This document shows, one piece after another, positions 47,100-59,500 of a stretch of 64,000 nucleotides of DNA. A program made the position numbers and the translations under genes. Each line of letters starts with the position of its first letter. Positions within the stretch are counted from its first letter, which is position 1. This stretch comes from Asterias rubens. Taxonomy: Eukaryota; Echinodermata; Asteroidea; Forcipulatida; Asteriidae. The notes under the pieces are model-generated. The model did no database searches and was not told the DNA's origin. It saw only the letters and a program-made list of their open reading frames with translations. The DNA lies in assembly GCF_902459465.1 (NCBI RefSeq), contig NC_047080.1:10390866-10454865 (forward strand). Direction: 5' to 3'.

Positions 47100-49120
47100 G
47101 CAACTAAAATTATGCCCAATAGTCAGGTAAACTTGACCCTTCATTTGTCTGTTTGAAAGAAATCCATTTTCATATGCAAATATCAGTGAATAAAATTTGC
47201 TAGAGTTTCAAATCTTTACATAAGCGGATTTTCAATAAGATTCTCTTGAAGTTTGATATATGTAGGCCTTGATTTTTATCTTAGAGAGGGCGAGGCCTTT
47301 TTCTGCAAAAGGGCACTTCCGTCAGAAACTCTAAGTATGGAAATCTAAGGGGCACAAAGGCCAAGACGGGGGCAGCAGAGGCCTTGGCCTCCTTGATTTC
47401 AAGCTTGCATGTTCAACTTTGATATTCCAGTGAGAAGTCATGTGTCTAGACATCATTTCAGGTATATTAATCAAACTTGCCAGTCGATGCAGCAATGCTG
47501 TATTTATTTGTTCAGGAATCATTTTATAGATTCAGTCTTTTTCTGTAGAAAGCTTTTTATTTTTTGAAAAAATGTAAACCTTAGAAAGATCATTTCAGCC
47601 CGCAGAGTTATGCTTAGGCTTAGCAAAGAAATGTAGTCGGTAGAAAAAAAACTTACTTTTTCATGGATTCTATCAAATGTTGAACAATTTAAATTATTTT
47701 GAATCGCAATATCATGTATTTTTGGTCCATTTAGTGATCTTTTAAATTTGTTGTATTTGTGATTGAGTTAAATGGAACAAAATTCCAGGTGTCAAATTTT
47801 GGTTTCTATAAACTCATTTTTGTCCTACTTATGAACTGAGAAAGGCTTGAAAATTGATTTGAAAGGGTGACCTTTTTTTTCCTCTTAAAGAATTTATTTG
47901 TTGATAAATGTGTTTTATTTTCTCTGTATCCAACTTTTTCATTATATACAAACCATTTTTTTGTTTTTGTTTTATAAAGTGAAATTTCGACATGCCACTT
48001 AAGATGGGATGGCTTACTCTTGGCAACAATTAAAAACCAAAAGAATTTAACTCGATCTTGTCTTTGCATCAGCATGAATTTACTATTTGTCATCAAATTA
48101 TGTTTGAAAGGTATTGAAAAAGAAAATGTGGGAAAGGGGTTTGATTTAATTTTACGGGATATAACAAACTAAAATGCTGCTTTCATGTTCCCGTTCAGTC
48201 GTAAAAGCAATAAAAGCAAACATCGTTTTGTTAATAGAACAGTTTATCTAAAGGTATGCCAGACCGTGTGAACAATGTCAGAACAAGCAATGTGGATCAC
48301 ATATTTTTCAGTTTTTCAAATACGTAATAAAACCAAGAATTGACTCAGTAATTCATAAGTTGTTGTGAACATTTATTTCAAATGTAAAAGTTTGTCTATA
48401 CAGCAATTTCTTCCCCATAACTTTTCTTCTAAAAAATAAGGATGTGAGGCACTCTGAACCAATCACAAGTGTTGGTGTTCGGCTCCATTATGCCTTTAAT
48501 TTTCAGCAGAAAGCTGAATGAGCTACAACCACTGTCCATTTTGAAGGAGTTATTGCTCTGTCTACCATTCCAAGATGGCAATAACCCTTCTCACAAACTT
48601 CAGCAACTCGACTTACTTCAGTGATTACAGGATCCAGAAAAAAAAGAAAAAAATCTTTGTTGGCCATCAGGCCCCCTGCTAGTCTGTCTCTCAAGGCTGA
48701 TATTATTTACTCATCTCAGGCAACATCTTTTGAGACATGGAATCAATTTCACTATAAAGCTATTTAGCATGAGCATCTGCTTAGCAAAGGAATTTGCCAA
48801 GCAAAAAATGATTGGGGCACCAGTCACAACAATAAAAACTCAATGTAATTTTGGCTGGTAACAGGTTTTTTTTTAAGCAAGATTTTCCTGTGCTTAGCAG
48901 GTTTCTCTGCTTACAGGTGGATTTCACAAAGTGTTGAGACTAGTCTTATCTTGACTTTCACTTTAGGACTAGCCACACGTTATTTATATCTCCTAGCCTA
49001 TATCTATTAAACTGGGCCCAGGTCCCCTGCTAGTCTGTCTCTCAAGGCTGGTTATTATTCTCTCATCTCAGGCAGCATCTTTAAGACATGATCTCCAGTC
49101 TGCTTCCACTTTCAGCCTTC
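47100..49120. other. Gap between convergent ODF2 and EXOSC2
   Basis: AT-rich, no conserved coding sequence; 48765-49015 holds a family C-like element and a family D end. Nothing else recognised. Confidence 0.5.
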
Positions 49121-49121
49121 A

Positions 49122-52100
49122 CTATTTTTCTTGCTCCAGTCTCTTGCGGGTTTCTTCAACAATTTCCTCAATCACTTCAGATCTCAAAAGCTCCTCCGGC
49201 TGCATTAAAAAAAACGTAAGAACAATAGCTTTGAGGTATCTCAATACTTGCAAACAATGGAAGACTTTTTGAGATGATGGTGGGTGTCGCAATCACCGCA
49301 CCTTTTTCATTGTTCTCGGTTATAAGAGTTATTGTTTCAAAAGTCTCCTGCGTGAAGACAATTTTTAAGACAATTTTCATTGTGGTCTACTGATCATGAC
49401 GTGCAATCACAAGGATGTGGGTTCAAATCCTACCAAGCTACCTGATTTCACAATGACTAGATTAAGTACTGCAGTCTAGTTCTGAATCATAATTTCTTGA
49501 TTTGAGCACTTCCTAATCAGAGATTTAAACCAATGAGAGAGATCGGCTGTTTCCGGCTCGGTGTTTATATCCCTTTGTGGGAGTTTGCCGAGTTCCAAAA
49601 TAGTCCCCTATAAAGTGAAAAAAAAAAAAACACTAATAAAGTGAATATTCTTACCGTGTATTTCAAGGAAGCTTCGTATGTATAGAGAATACTTGTATCA
49701 TACAACATCATTCGATGCTCTGCCATACCAACAATGCAGTTCCGCAATCTGGCAAGAACTTCCCTATCAGAGTATAGAACAGGCTGAAACAAAAAGAAAA
49801 AGAGCATAAATTGGACTACTCCATTTACCATAGAGGGGTAACATCGTGACAATAAACAGTTTTATTCCTTGTATTACATGTCTTTGAAACTCTTAGCCTA
49901 CCTAAGGTTTTACCTACCTCTAGATTCTGGACAAATCCACCACCTTCCTCCTCTTCGTCAATAGCTGTTGGACTGATCCACACGTATCCATTGTTACCCA
50001 AGATGACACTTGCTCCACAAGTAAGATTATGAAAGTGAGTCTTCCGTCTCTTGATCAAGGATGGGGAGACGGTTACGAGGAGGCCCTGTCCAAGCTGTTG
50101 ATAAATTATTATTATTATTATAATTATTATTATTTATTATTATTATTTATTCGGCATAACAAGAAGAACAACACAAAATACAGGAAAAACAAAACAAAAC
50201 AGCAAGGACAATAAGACAATGGCAGATGCCTGGAATGTAAAAAGTTTACTAAATATTTGTGACTAAAAGCCTATATGTCCAATGCCACTGGCTTGCAGTT
50301 GCATCTTATCACAGCATGGCTTCTTATCCAGGCGCACATATCTGTCACTCAGTGACGCTCAAAATTTAGTATTTTTTTCCTGCAAAGTATGTGGGACTAC
50401 ATTCGAATAATGAGACCTATCTTTAACATAGCACCATGTAAAGTTTTACAAGGTGCTATGGCGCAATATGCAGCCAATGAAAAAGAGGAAAAAACATTTT
50501 CCCTTGTGCCGGTAACTCCTTCAGTCGAGCTTCGTTCTGTAGCCTTAGAGGGTCTTTCTCAGGATTCCTTGCTGTTTGTAAAAGGAAACCTTAGTTACAA
50601 ATCACTTACCTTCCCATATTTCAAACTTCTTGTGTGTATTGACAAAGCACCATCATTAAATACAGACTGCACCTCCGCCTGGTAAGTATAGTTAAGGCAA
50701 AACAACTGAACGACATATAAATCCCAATATAACGGATTGTTTGTAAGACAAAACTGAGCTATTTCATTTAATTTCAAATAGTTTGTTCATCTTAAAAGAA
50801 CTTGAGGTTATACTGATTGGTCAATTCATTGAGGTCAAAGTTGAAAGGATACACTGACGAGGTCACCCTCAGCGAGATACTCTCTCATCAACAATTCGTC
50901 TTCCGCAGATCGTCGTCTCAACTCCCCACCTGGCAGATTGACGGCAGAGAGCATCAGGGCGGAATTAAGTCTAGAGTTGGTGTCAACTTTCCATCTTTTT
51001 TGGGCAACCTGAAATTGAGCAAAGTTAGATTTTCCTTTTTAGTAATAAAAATACAGAGTATTGTCAGTTATGCAAACTAATTGCACAAAAAAGAGGAAAT
51101 GGGCAAACTTTTTGTCCAGTTTTCTATGGCACCATTTTGAAAAGAAAAAGAGCTGAAAAAAGTGGCAAGCCTGTATTCAACTGCACCAAATGTTGGTGAA
51201 TAGGCACACAAGACAGAACCCTGACACAGTAAAGAAAGACAACAATTACAAAAAGCCTGATTGTACAAGTGAGTTTTCAAACTAACTTTAAAAGTTTCAA
51301 TACAAGAAATATTGCAAGTTTGTCGTGGTAAGTCATTCCAGAGAGTGGGTCCAACACGCAAAAATGACCTATCTATCACCCCATGATTTTCTGCTCAATT
51401 TTAAGGAACAATAAGGTGATTTTTTACAATTGATTCTTGACTTTGTTTCTAAAAAAGCATGCCTTTTATTAAACATTGTTAGACGATACCTTAATAAATA
51501 AAAATCATTTGTAAGAAGTTATATTTTACCTCTGTTATTCTTCCAACCACAACGTCACCAACTTCACCATTGTATCTGAAATAGAACAAATTAAACAAAT
51601 ATCATGATTTTCCAAATCAGAATATAAAAAAAAATACTTTGTAGGAACACTTAATAGTTGCTACATGTATTTTGAGAAAATGTCTTGCTTGTTATAAATC
51701 TAACCGGTTATCCTATTAAAATAACAAAACACAAATCCTTACAATGAAACTAAGAAAGATATTCCAAACATCTCAGGTTGAACTCAATGCAATTCAATGT
51801 AAATCATAACCAAGCTCACCTTGTTGGGCTGTTGTGGCCGTCTTTAAACAAAGTCGCTACTATGATAAGACTGATGTTAAAATGTAGCCAAAACAGCCCA
51901 ACAAGGTGGGCTAGTCATAACCCCTAAGTCTTGTATTAAAATAAAAAATTAAATTGTATCCCTTGCAATGGAAAGTTGACAGTTGACAAACATTTTAAAG
52001 ACACATATTTTTACCTTGTTTTCAATGGCTTGACACAAATCAGTTTATTGACTGTTTCCACGACACCAGCAACAGAAGCATGAAGTTGATCGTCATCAAG

Positions 52101-53099
52101 GTAGGTTCCATGTCCTCTGTTGAATTGTCAAATTATCACTCAGTTAAAAGTAACATTTATTACATTTACAATAACTTGTGCCCCATTATTCTAACTGTTT
52201 ATTAAGAACAACCAAGCGGTTTCATCTTATTCACTCGCTGCAATGTAACGGTTATTTAATTTAAAATTGGTGACAAAGAACAAGAGGTTTAATCTTATTT
52301 TTAACGGCAATGTAATGTTTACTTTATTTAAAAAGTAATCTACAACTCGGTACACAAAAACAATTCTAAACTGTGAAACATAGTATCATGGTCAACTGTT
52401 TTGTATAGTTAAACTTTGTTAATTCAATTAATCAGTTTCATTTATACTTCATTTGATTTCTGATTTATTGCACTTAAAATTCACTTAAAAAAAAAATTAA
52501 AACTAAATTGTAAAATGAAAAACAATGCATAAAAATTATGTTTTCCTTCCTCCATGGTTATACTAAGTGTAAACAAACAATAATTTTTTTTTTTTAAATG
52601 GACACATTATTATTGATAAATAAAATAGGCGAAATCTATACCATAAAAAAGGGGGAAAAGGCAACCAAAAGCCATACTAATATGTACAATACAAAAAATC
52701 AAGACAAAAAGTGTCGAGGACAGCAACAACAACTTAATTCCATTTTCTTGACTCCTGGCTTGTGGTTGGTGGTGGCCGGCCGGCCGGCGGCGGCTGGCCT
52801 CTTGCTTGGCCACTCGCGCCGCCGACAGCGACGGATCACACAGCGACACACACGACGGGCAAGATCAAGAAGAAGGAACGGAGCAACACAACAAACAAAG
52901 TTTAAATTAAAGTGGGTACACCGCCGTAAAATACAAAGTAGGCCTTCTTGTTTCAATTCACATAGATAGTTAAACATTGTATTTACCTCATAAAGTCAGT
53001 ATCCGATGTTATTACATCTCCTGGTGTCACCAAACGCTTAGGTTCTGTAAAAGTTTTTGGAGACTTTCGCTTCCTTGCTGCTCTGATGGGAGCCGCCAT
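49122..53099 (-). CDS. EXOSC2: Exosome complex component RRP4
   Basis: Cap subunit of the RNA exosome, which degrades and trims RNA 3'->5' in nucleus and cytoplasm. Exons (minus): 53099-52987, 52116-52015, 51575-51530, 51008-50853, 50678-50610, 50094-49918, 49783-49655, 49199-49122; phases fit and give 289 aa (human about 293). Order: N-terminal domain (LVTPGDVITSDTDFMRGHGTY), S1 RNA-binding domain (YNGEVGDVVVGRITE, RWKVDTNSRL, LPGGELRRRSAEDE), KH domain with its GxNG loop as GNNGYVWI, then the helical tail RMMLYDTSILYTYEASL and ERLEQEK-like end (EETRKRLEQEK). Start ATGGCGGCT is the first Met that fits the family; a longer in-frame reading upstream (to 53204) is not conserved. Head to head with VARS1. 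Intron 3 holds a LINE scrap; intron 1 holds a GC-rich block. Identification is firm. Confidence 0.95.
51077..51379 (-). mobile_element. LINE reverse-transcriptase C-terminal remnant in an EXOSC2 intron
   Basis: Reads FLRVGPTLWNDLPRQ then IETFKVSLKTHLYNQAF, the standard WN-LP...FK..LKT.L end of CR1/jockey-type ORF2 proteins. Antisense to nothing coding; same strand as EXOSC2. Confidence 0.65.
52760..52870. repeat. GC-rich block with GGCCGGCCGGCCGG
   Basis: A sharply GC-rich patch within EXOSC2 intron 1, unlike the surrounding AT-rich DNA. The arginine-rich ORFs across it are composition effects. Confidence 0.4.
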
Positions 53100-53537
53100 G
53101 TTGAAGTGCGCCCTCTGTCCTCGCAAACGCTTCACTTTATCAATAATTCTACTTTTGCCGAGCACAAAAGAGTGTCTTTGATGATGAAATCGCAATGCAA
53201 CCATAATAACAGAGCATTAAACTAAATTTTTGATTTAATTTACTTGGAATAATGTACGTTCTATATTTACATTTTGACATAAACATAAAACAATATTATT
53301 GCATCACTTTGCAGAGGACGGTACTGAGCGTGCGCAATGACCGAGTTGACATGTGTCATGCACGTCTCACGCAATCACAGGGACCGTCTGCTCCGAACTG
53401 CCCTCAAAGTCTTCTATAAAAAGTGTGTTTTACAATAGAAAATCAGTCAGATTATTGACGAAATCTTGATTTTGGTGGAAGAATAGAAACCCACTCTTCA
53501 TCGCTTTTTTTGAGGTTAATTTCATATCAAATTAACC
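53100..53537. promoter_or_regulatory. Shared divergent promoter region EXOSC2 / VARS1
   Basis: Only 438 bp separate the two start codons, which point away from each other, so both genes must be driven from this interval. It contains an NRF1-like half-palindrome (GTGCGCAATG at about 53330). No MITE is seen inside it, unlike almost every other gap in the window. Both products are housekeeping RNA or translation factors, which fits a bidirectional promoter. Exact start sites are not visible. Confidence 0.6.
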
Positions 53538-56500
53538 ATGGAAGAGAGTCCGGAAGTGAAGACCACGGAGCCGATTCCAGCAGCGGGCGCAGCTGGAGCT
53601 GCTGCCGGGGACGGCCAGCCAAAGACGGCAGCGCAGCTCAAGAAGGAACAAGAACGAGAGGCTAAGAAACAGGCCAAGTTGGAGAAACTTCGACTGAAGC
53701 AAGAGAAGCTGGCAAAACAGCAAGCAGATAAGCCAGCAAAAGCTGCGGTATGGAACTGAAGATTATTGTTTCAAAAATAATTTATTTAATTTCAATTGAA
53801 TAAACTGAAATCTTAATTGTAAACTAAAACAGTATATATATTTTTTTTTAACTGGCAATATTGTTTTTGTGTAATTTAAAAAAGATCATCAGATTACGTT
53901 ATCATGTAATAAGTGGTAGTTATTTAAAAACTGTTGGAATCCAAACAATTATTAAATTGCATCACTGTGCAATTTGGAAGAGATTACTTACTCTAGCTAA
54001 CTAAATTGACAATGCATTCTAGCTAATTTGTTTAAGTCTGCGAATGTTTTCGCTTTGTTTGAAGCAGCAGCATCATCTGTCAAAATTACCTGAATTTGTT
54101 CAGACTCGGAGAACAAATTAATAAACAACATATCTTTGGTGAAAATCGGTTCATGCAACTATAAAAATTAAAGAAATTGCCAAATATAATTATGAGTCTT
54201 GACATATTTGACAGAAAAGCAGAAATTGTTTTGTGAAAACCTGATCATATTTAAATTTAATGTTATCAAATTCTTCAAATCTCATCACTCTAGCTAAGCT
54301 ACATTTTTTATTTTATTCTGAAAAAAAAAAAAAAGGGTAAGGAGAAGAAAGAGAAAGTGGAGAAAGTGTCCGCTACGTACGATATACAAACACCAGCAGG
54401 AGAGAAGAAGGGTAAAAATCTTGTCGGATCTTAAAATCTTGGAAAAGAGAATTACAGCAGCCGATTTCACAAAACTTTATGCAACTGCCTAAGTCCACTT
54501 GCGCAACGTTTTATGGAGCAACTTGCACCATAAAGGTTCCGCAAGTGGACTAACACAGTTGCCTAAAGTTTCGTGAAATCGGCGGCTGGCCTGTATGCTT
54601 CATTTTCAAAAGGGCAAGGCACCAAGGCATTTTTTCTCCGTAAAGGGCACCCTATGACTATGAAGAAATTGTAAATTTCTTCTGCACTGGAGCATTTCAA
54701 GGGCACCAAGGCAATGACCGGGGGCATGGAGGCAATCGCCTTCGATGCCTCTGTGAAGTATCAGGCCTGCATTCTGTGTGCAAAGGAAAGTGCATTGACC
54801 ACACTAGGGAAAATAGTTTTCCTCCATTAAAGAAATCTTTGGCAGAACCCTGCCATCCTTCCCGAAGTTCAATTTGTAGCCTATTTCCGATCAGAAAACC
54901 GTAGCTCGATAATCGGTATAAAATAATCAAATCTAACCAATCACAATTTGTTGACTAAACACTAGTGATATTGTTGAATCCAAGTTGTTACTTATAGGCT
55001 TACCTGTTTTCCATCGTAGTAAGATAAATTCCAGCCTCCCACTGTTGTTGATTTTTGCCTCAGTTGTTGCCACTGTTTTCCATCTGATTCTGATTCTGAT
55101 TCCACATTTTCTTATTGTCTGCTTTTTCATTTGGTGTTTTCATTCTTAATTTTGCATGCTCATCAATCGTGTCTTCTTTTGGCTGGACCTACCAAGATAG
55201 GAAAAACAAGATTTTAATAATGATAACTTGGTATTTGTAGATGTGAGTGGTCCCTTACCTGACGCCTATAGTCCATCATATGTTGAGGCAGCTTGGTACG
55301 CATGGTGGGAGAAATCCGGTTTCTTCAAACCGGAGTACGGTGTAAGTAAACAAATAACATCAAAGTCTTATATAGCGCACGAATCTACCAAACAAGGTAC
55401 TCAAGGCGCTGAGTATATACACAAACTTTCAGAATGATAGGTAATTGCAGTGATGAATTTTGAGACCCAATTATGTAGCACCGTATAAGGGTTTACAAGG
55501 TGCTACGGCGCATATAGCAGCCACAGCCAGGAACACCGGGGCGAACCCCTTCTCTTTTCGAGAGGTGCACTGGGTTCTTTTACATGCCTTACACAACACA
55601 TTTAACGGCTTTACGTCCCATCCCATCTGAAGGACGAAGCAATGGTTAAGTGTCTTGCTTAAGGACACAAGTGTCACGGCTGGGGTTAGACAATCCTATT
55701 TGTTATTAGTCGGGACCCAATTTCATAAACCTGTTAGGTAGAAAATACTGCTTAGCAAACATTTCTAAGCAAAAAAATAGTAGGGCATTCGTCACAACAA
55801 TGAAAACTTAATGGAATTTTGGACGGTTATCGAGTTCTGCTTAGCAAGATTGTTCTGTGCTAAGCAAGCTTTTGTGCTTACAGGCTTAATTAAACTGGGC
55901 CAAGATAATCTTCAGGCAGCCTGCTCAGACCTTTGCAAGATCCCAATTATTTGAGTTGTCAAAGAAGCTGTTGATACAAAAAAGACGGTTAATTCATTCA
56001 AATCTCTTGATTTTTTTATTAAATTAATCAAATCTCTTGAATCTTATTTGATTCAGAGGAAGAGTGTGAAGGAGCCGAATCCAAAAGGTGTGTTCATGAT
56101 TTGTATTCCACCACCCAACGTAACCGGCAGCCTGCACGTTGGTCATGCATTAACTAATGCCGTTGAGGACACCCTCACTAGGTGGTAAGTATTTACAAGT
56201 TACGTATATAGCGCATCAGACCAATACGCGCTTAGCGTACTGAAAGGATCTGCGCAGATAGCATGCCATCTTACGTGCGAATTAAAAACAATGTGCCAAA
56301 AAGTGAACAAGAAACTTTTTTTTTGGGGGGGGGTGGGGGACTGTAACATAACACCATTCAGAATGCCACAGATTGCACAGACCTGGGCTTTTCAAACCAA
56401 AGATAATTACCAAGTAAAAACACTTGGAGGACCTTGCATAATTTCAACATAAGGCAAAAAGACACCTACTGTACATGTATTTAAAAATACCTATTTAACA

Positions 56501-59500
56501 ACATATAAATATTGAGTAACTCTTTGTAGATCTAGTCGTCGACAAACTCAAACACTTTCATCTATGATTGATAATTGTTGATTGATATGTAATTACATTG
56601 TGTGTAAAAGGCCACATAAAAAAAAAATTGTTCAAAACCCCCCGACCCCATTTTTTTTATTTTTTTTTTGTAATCATAAAAAACATGTCTGGATATCTCT
56701 TTATACTTTTACTGCCCAGATTTTTCAGCTGATATTTTTTTCAAAATGTCCAGGTTCGAAAAGATGTTTAAAGAAGGTTTTTATTCATGTTGGCAAAGCA
56801 AGAACAATTCTTCAAATATTTACTTAGGCTACACTGTGCTTAGTTGTTTGAAAAAGTTTACAGAAAATGTCATCTAGGAGTTAAATTTGTTTGACAAAAC
56901 TATTGAAAACATCAAAAACACACAAACCCTCTGTTTTATAGTGATTGTGATGATTTCTTTATTCTTGATTTCATATTTGGCATGTCAAACAAAACTTAAA
57001 AAAAAAACAAAAAAAAACTCCCTCCCTCCCCCATCCGCAAAAAAAAAGGACGATCAACAATTTGTTTTTATGTGGCCTACAATTGAGATATCTGTTGTTC
57101 ATGATATGAACACCAACAAAATGTGTACCCATGATTGTGTTTGTGCTGTACAAGAACTTTTCAAATTTTGTTGATATTTCTTTTTAGGCATCGTATGCGT
57201 GGAGAGACTACACTGTGGAATCCAGGGTGTGACCATGCCGGCATCGCTACACAGGTCGTAGTTGAGAAGAAACTTTGGAGAGAGAAGAAACTATCCAGAC
57301 ACGATTTGGGAAGAGAGAAGTTTGTTGAGGAGGTCTGGAAATGGAAGAATGAGTAAGGAGTAACCTCTGCAAGATTCATAAACATTGATAGATTTAGACA
57401 TTTATAAGATATTTTAAATTAATTTTTCGAAAAAAGAGGAACTAGGCAAGAAGTAAGACTAATACAACAGGCCTGAAGTGTCAAGGAGACCATGGCCCAG
57501 TTGCCCTGCTCTTGACCTTGGTGCCCCTTCAAAAGTTTTAAGAATTAAGACAACCAGCCTGAAAACACACAAAGACCACTGAGGCCATTGACTCCGTTGC
57601 CCTGCCTCTGTTGCCCTTCCTTGGTGCCCCTTCAAAAACTTCCCATTGACTGCAAGATTTTCCAAAGGAAGTGCCCTTTGCAAAACGAAAATGGCCCTGG
57701 GGCTGATTTCACAAAGATCTAAGATTGATCGTAACTGCTATGAAAATGGTGATGTCACAATACAAATTACTATGGTGATACTGAAAAATTGTTTTGCGAT
57801 GAATTTTATTGCTTTGTGAAAGCGGCCCTTGCCCTTTCAACATGTTCAAAGATGAAATTCCATGCCTGAAAACCACTTCCCTTTGATGGTTTGGAAGTTA
57901 TTTTAATAATGATCTGATTATCCAACTAGGAAAGGAGACAGAATCTACAACCAGCTTCGTCTAATGGGCTCGTCTGTGGACTGGGATCGAGCATGTTTCA
58001 CCATGGACCCCAAGCTGGTTAAGGCTGTACAGGAGGCCTTTGTCCGAATGCACGACGATGGAACTATATACCGTAGCAATCGTCTGGTTAATTGGTCCTG
58101 CACACTGAAGAGTGCTATTTCGGACATTGAGGTTAGTTTATACTAGATATTAAATTTGCATCGGGGATAAAGAATATTAATTTTGGTTTTTACCCATACA
58201 CCGATCTGTGTGTTAGCACTGTATACTCAGTACTTTCCTGAGTCCTGGGATAAAATATCACAGGCATATTACTCGGGTGGGATTCGAACCCACAACCCTT
58301 GCAACTCTAGAGTAGTGTCTTACCAACTAGACTACCGAGGTTGCCCGGTAGCTAAAGGCAGTTTGAATCCTATGTTTTGGCAGCGGGTACCGCAACGAGG
58401 TTAGTTTAGCTGTCATTGATGGCGGACATTCACTCTTGCGATGTTCTGTTCTTAACAAGAATTCAAATGTTTGGGATAAGTGGTAACTGCAATTTGGCTT
58501 TAAGATAAAAAGTTTGAAATGGCCTAGATTCGATTTCATCCACCTACTGAAACACAAATGTTAGTATAAGCACAAAACAAAACAATGAGCAGTAAAAAGG
58601 TTACCTGCCAAAATACTGTGTCATGTACGTACCATTTACAACTGGTTTCCTGCATATTTTTGCTAAGCAGGAAATTATTAAGCAACTTATCAAACAATTC
58701 TGCCGGTAAACTAATTCTGGTTAGCATAATTTTGTGCTTTAGCAGCGCTATTAACGGGCCCTTGTCAAACCTTCCCTATTCATTTTATTTTGAAAGCAGG
58801 TTTTTTTCTTAAAAACGCACCAACTAATTCTGACATTTGTGTTATATTTAATATGCTTTGACCTGACAGGTGGAGAAGCGAGAGTTGCCAGGCCGAGCCT
58901 TGCTGTTTGTACCGGGCTATGAAGAGAAGGTTGAGTTTGGAGTACTTGTCTACTTCTCCTACAAAGTAGAAGGATCTGGTAAGCCAACACTAAAAACAAA
59001 TGTACAGACTTTCTAATGAGAGAGGCCAGTCTGCCTGACTTATCTAAAAGAATGGTTTTTAATATTTCTCACAGGTTTACATACAGTGTGCTGTATTATG
59101 GGTGCGTTCGATTAGCTTCCCTGGGTCGACCCCAAGTGCTCACTCGGGTGAGCCCCTGACAAGAGCTAAACAAACGATCAGTCGCGCTCTCGTGGTGCAT
59201 CATGCATCTCGGGCCAGCCCCAAGTGACCCGTTCTACAAGCAGGGCACATGGGGCTGACCCAGTTGAGCCCCTGGAATGACGTCAAAGCCATTTGAATGA
59301 ACGACTTGGGGAAGCTAATCGAACGTACCCATTGTACTCAAAGCAAGGTTATTTAAGCAAAGATTCTTTTGTGTTTGGTCACAGATGATGAGATCATTGT
59401 TGCAACAACTCGTATTGAGACGATGCTAGGAGACACAGCCGTCGCCGTTCATCCGAACGATGAACGCTTCAAGCACATGCACGGCAAGCGTGTCATCCAT

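Noticed and set aside
50029-50214. ORF ending in a poly-Tyr stretch
   Set aside because: Antisense to EXOSC2 exon 6 and then an ATT repeat.
52598-52977. Arginine- and cysteine-rich ORFs on both strands
   Set aside because: They overlap each other within the EXOSC2 intron and reflect the GC-rich block, not protein conservation.
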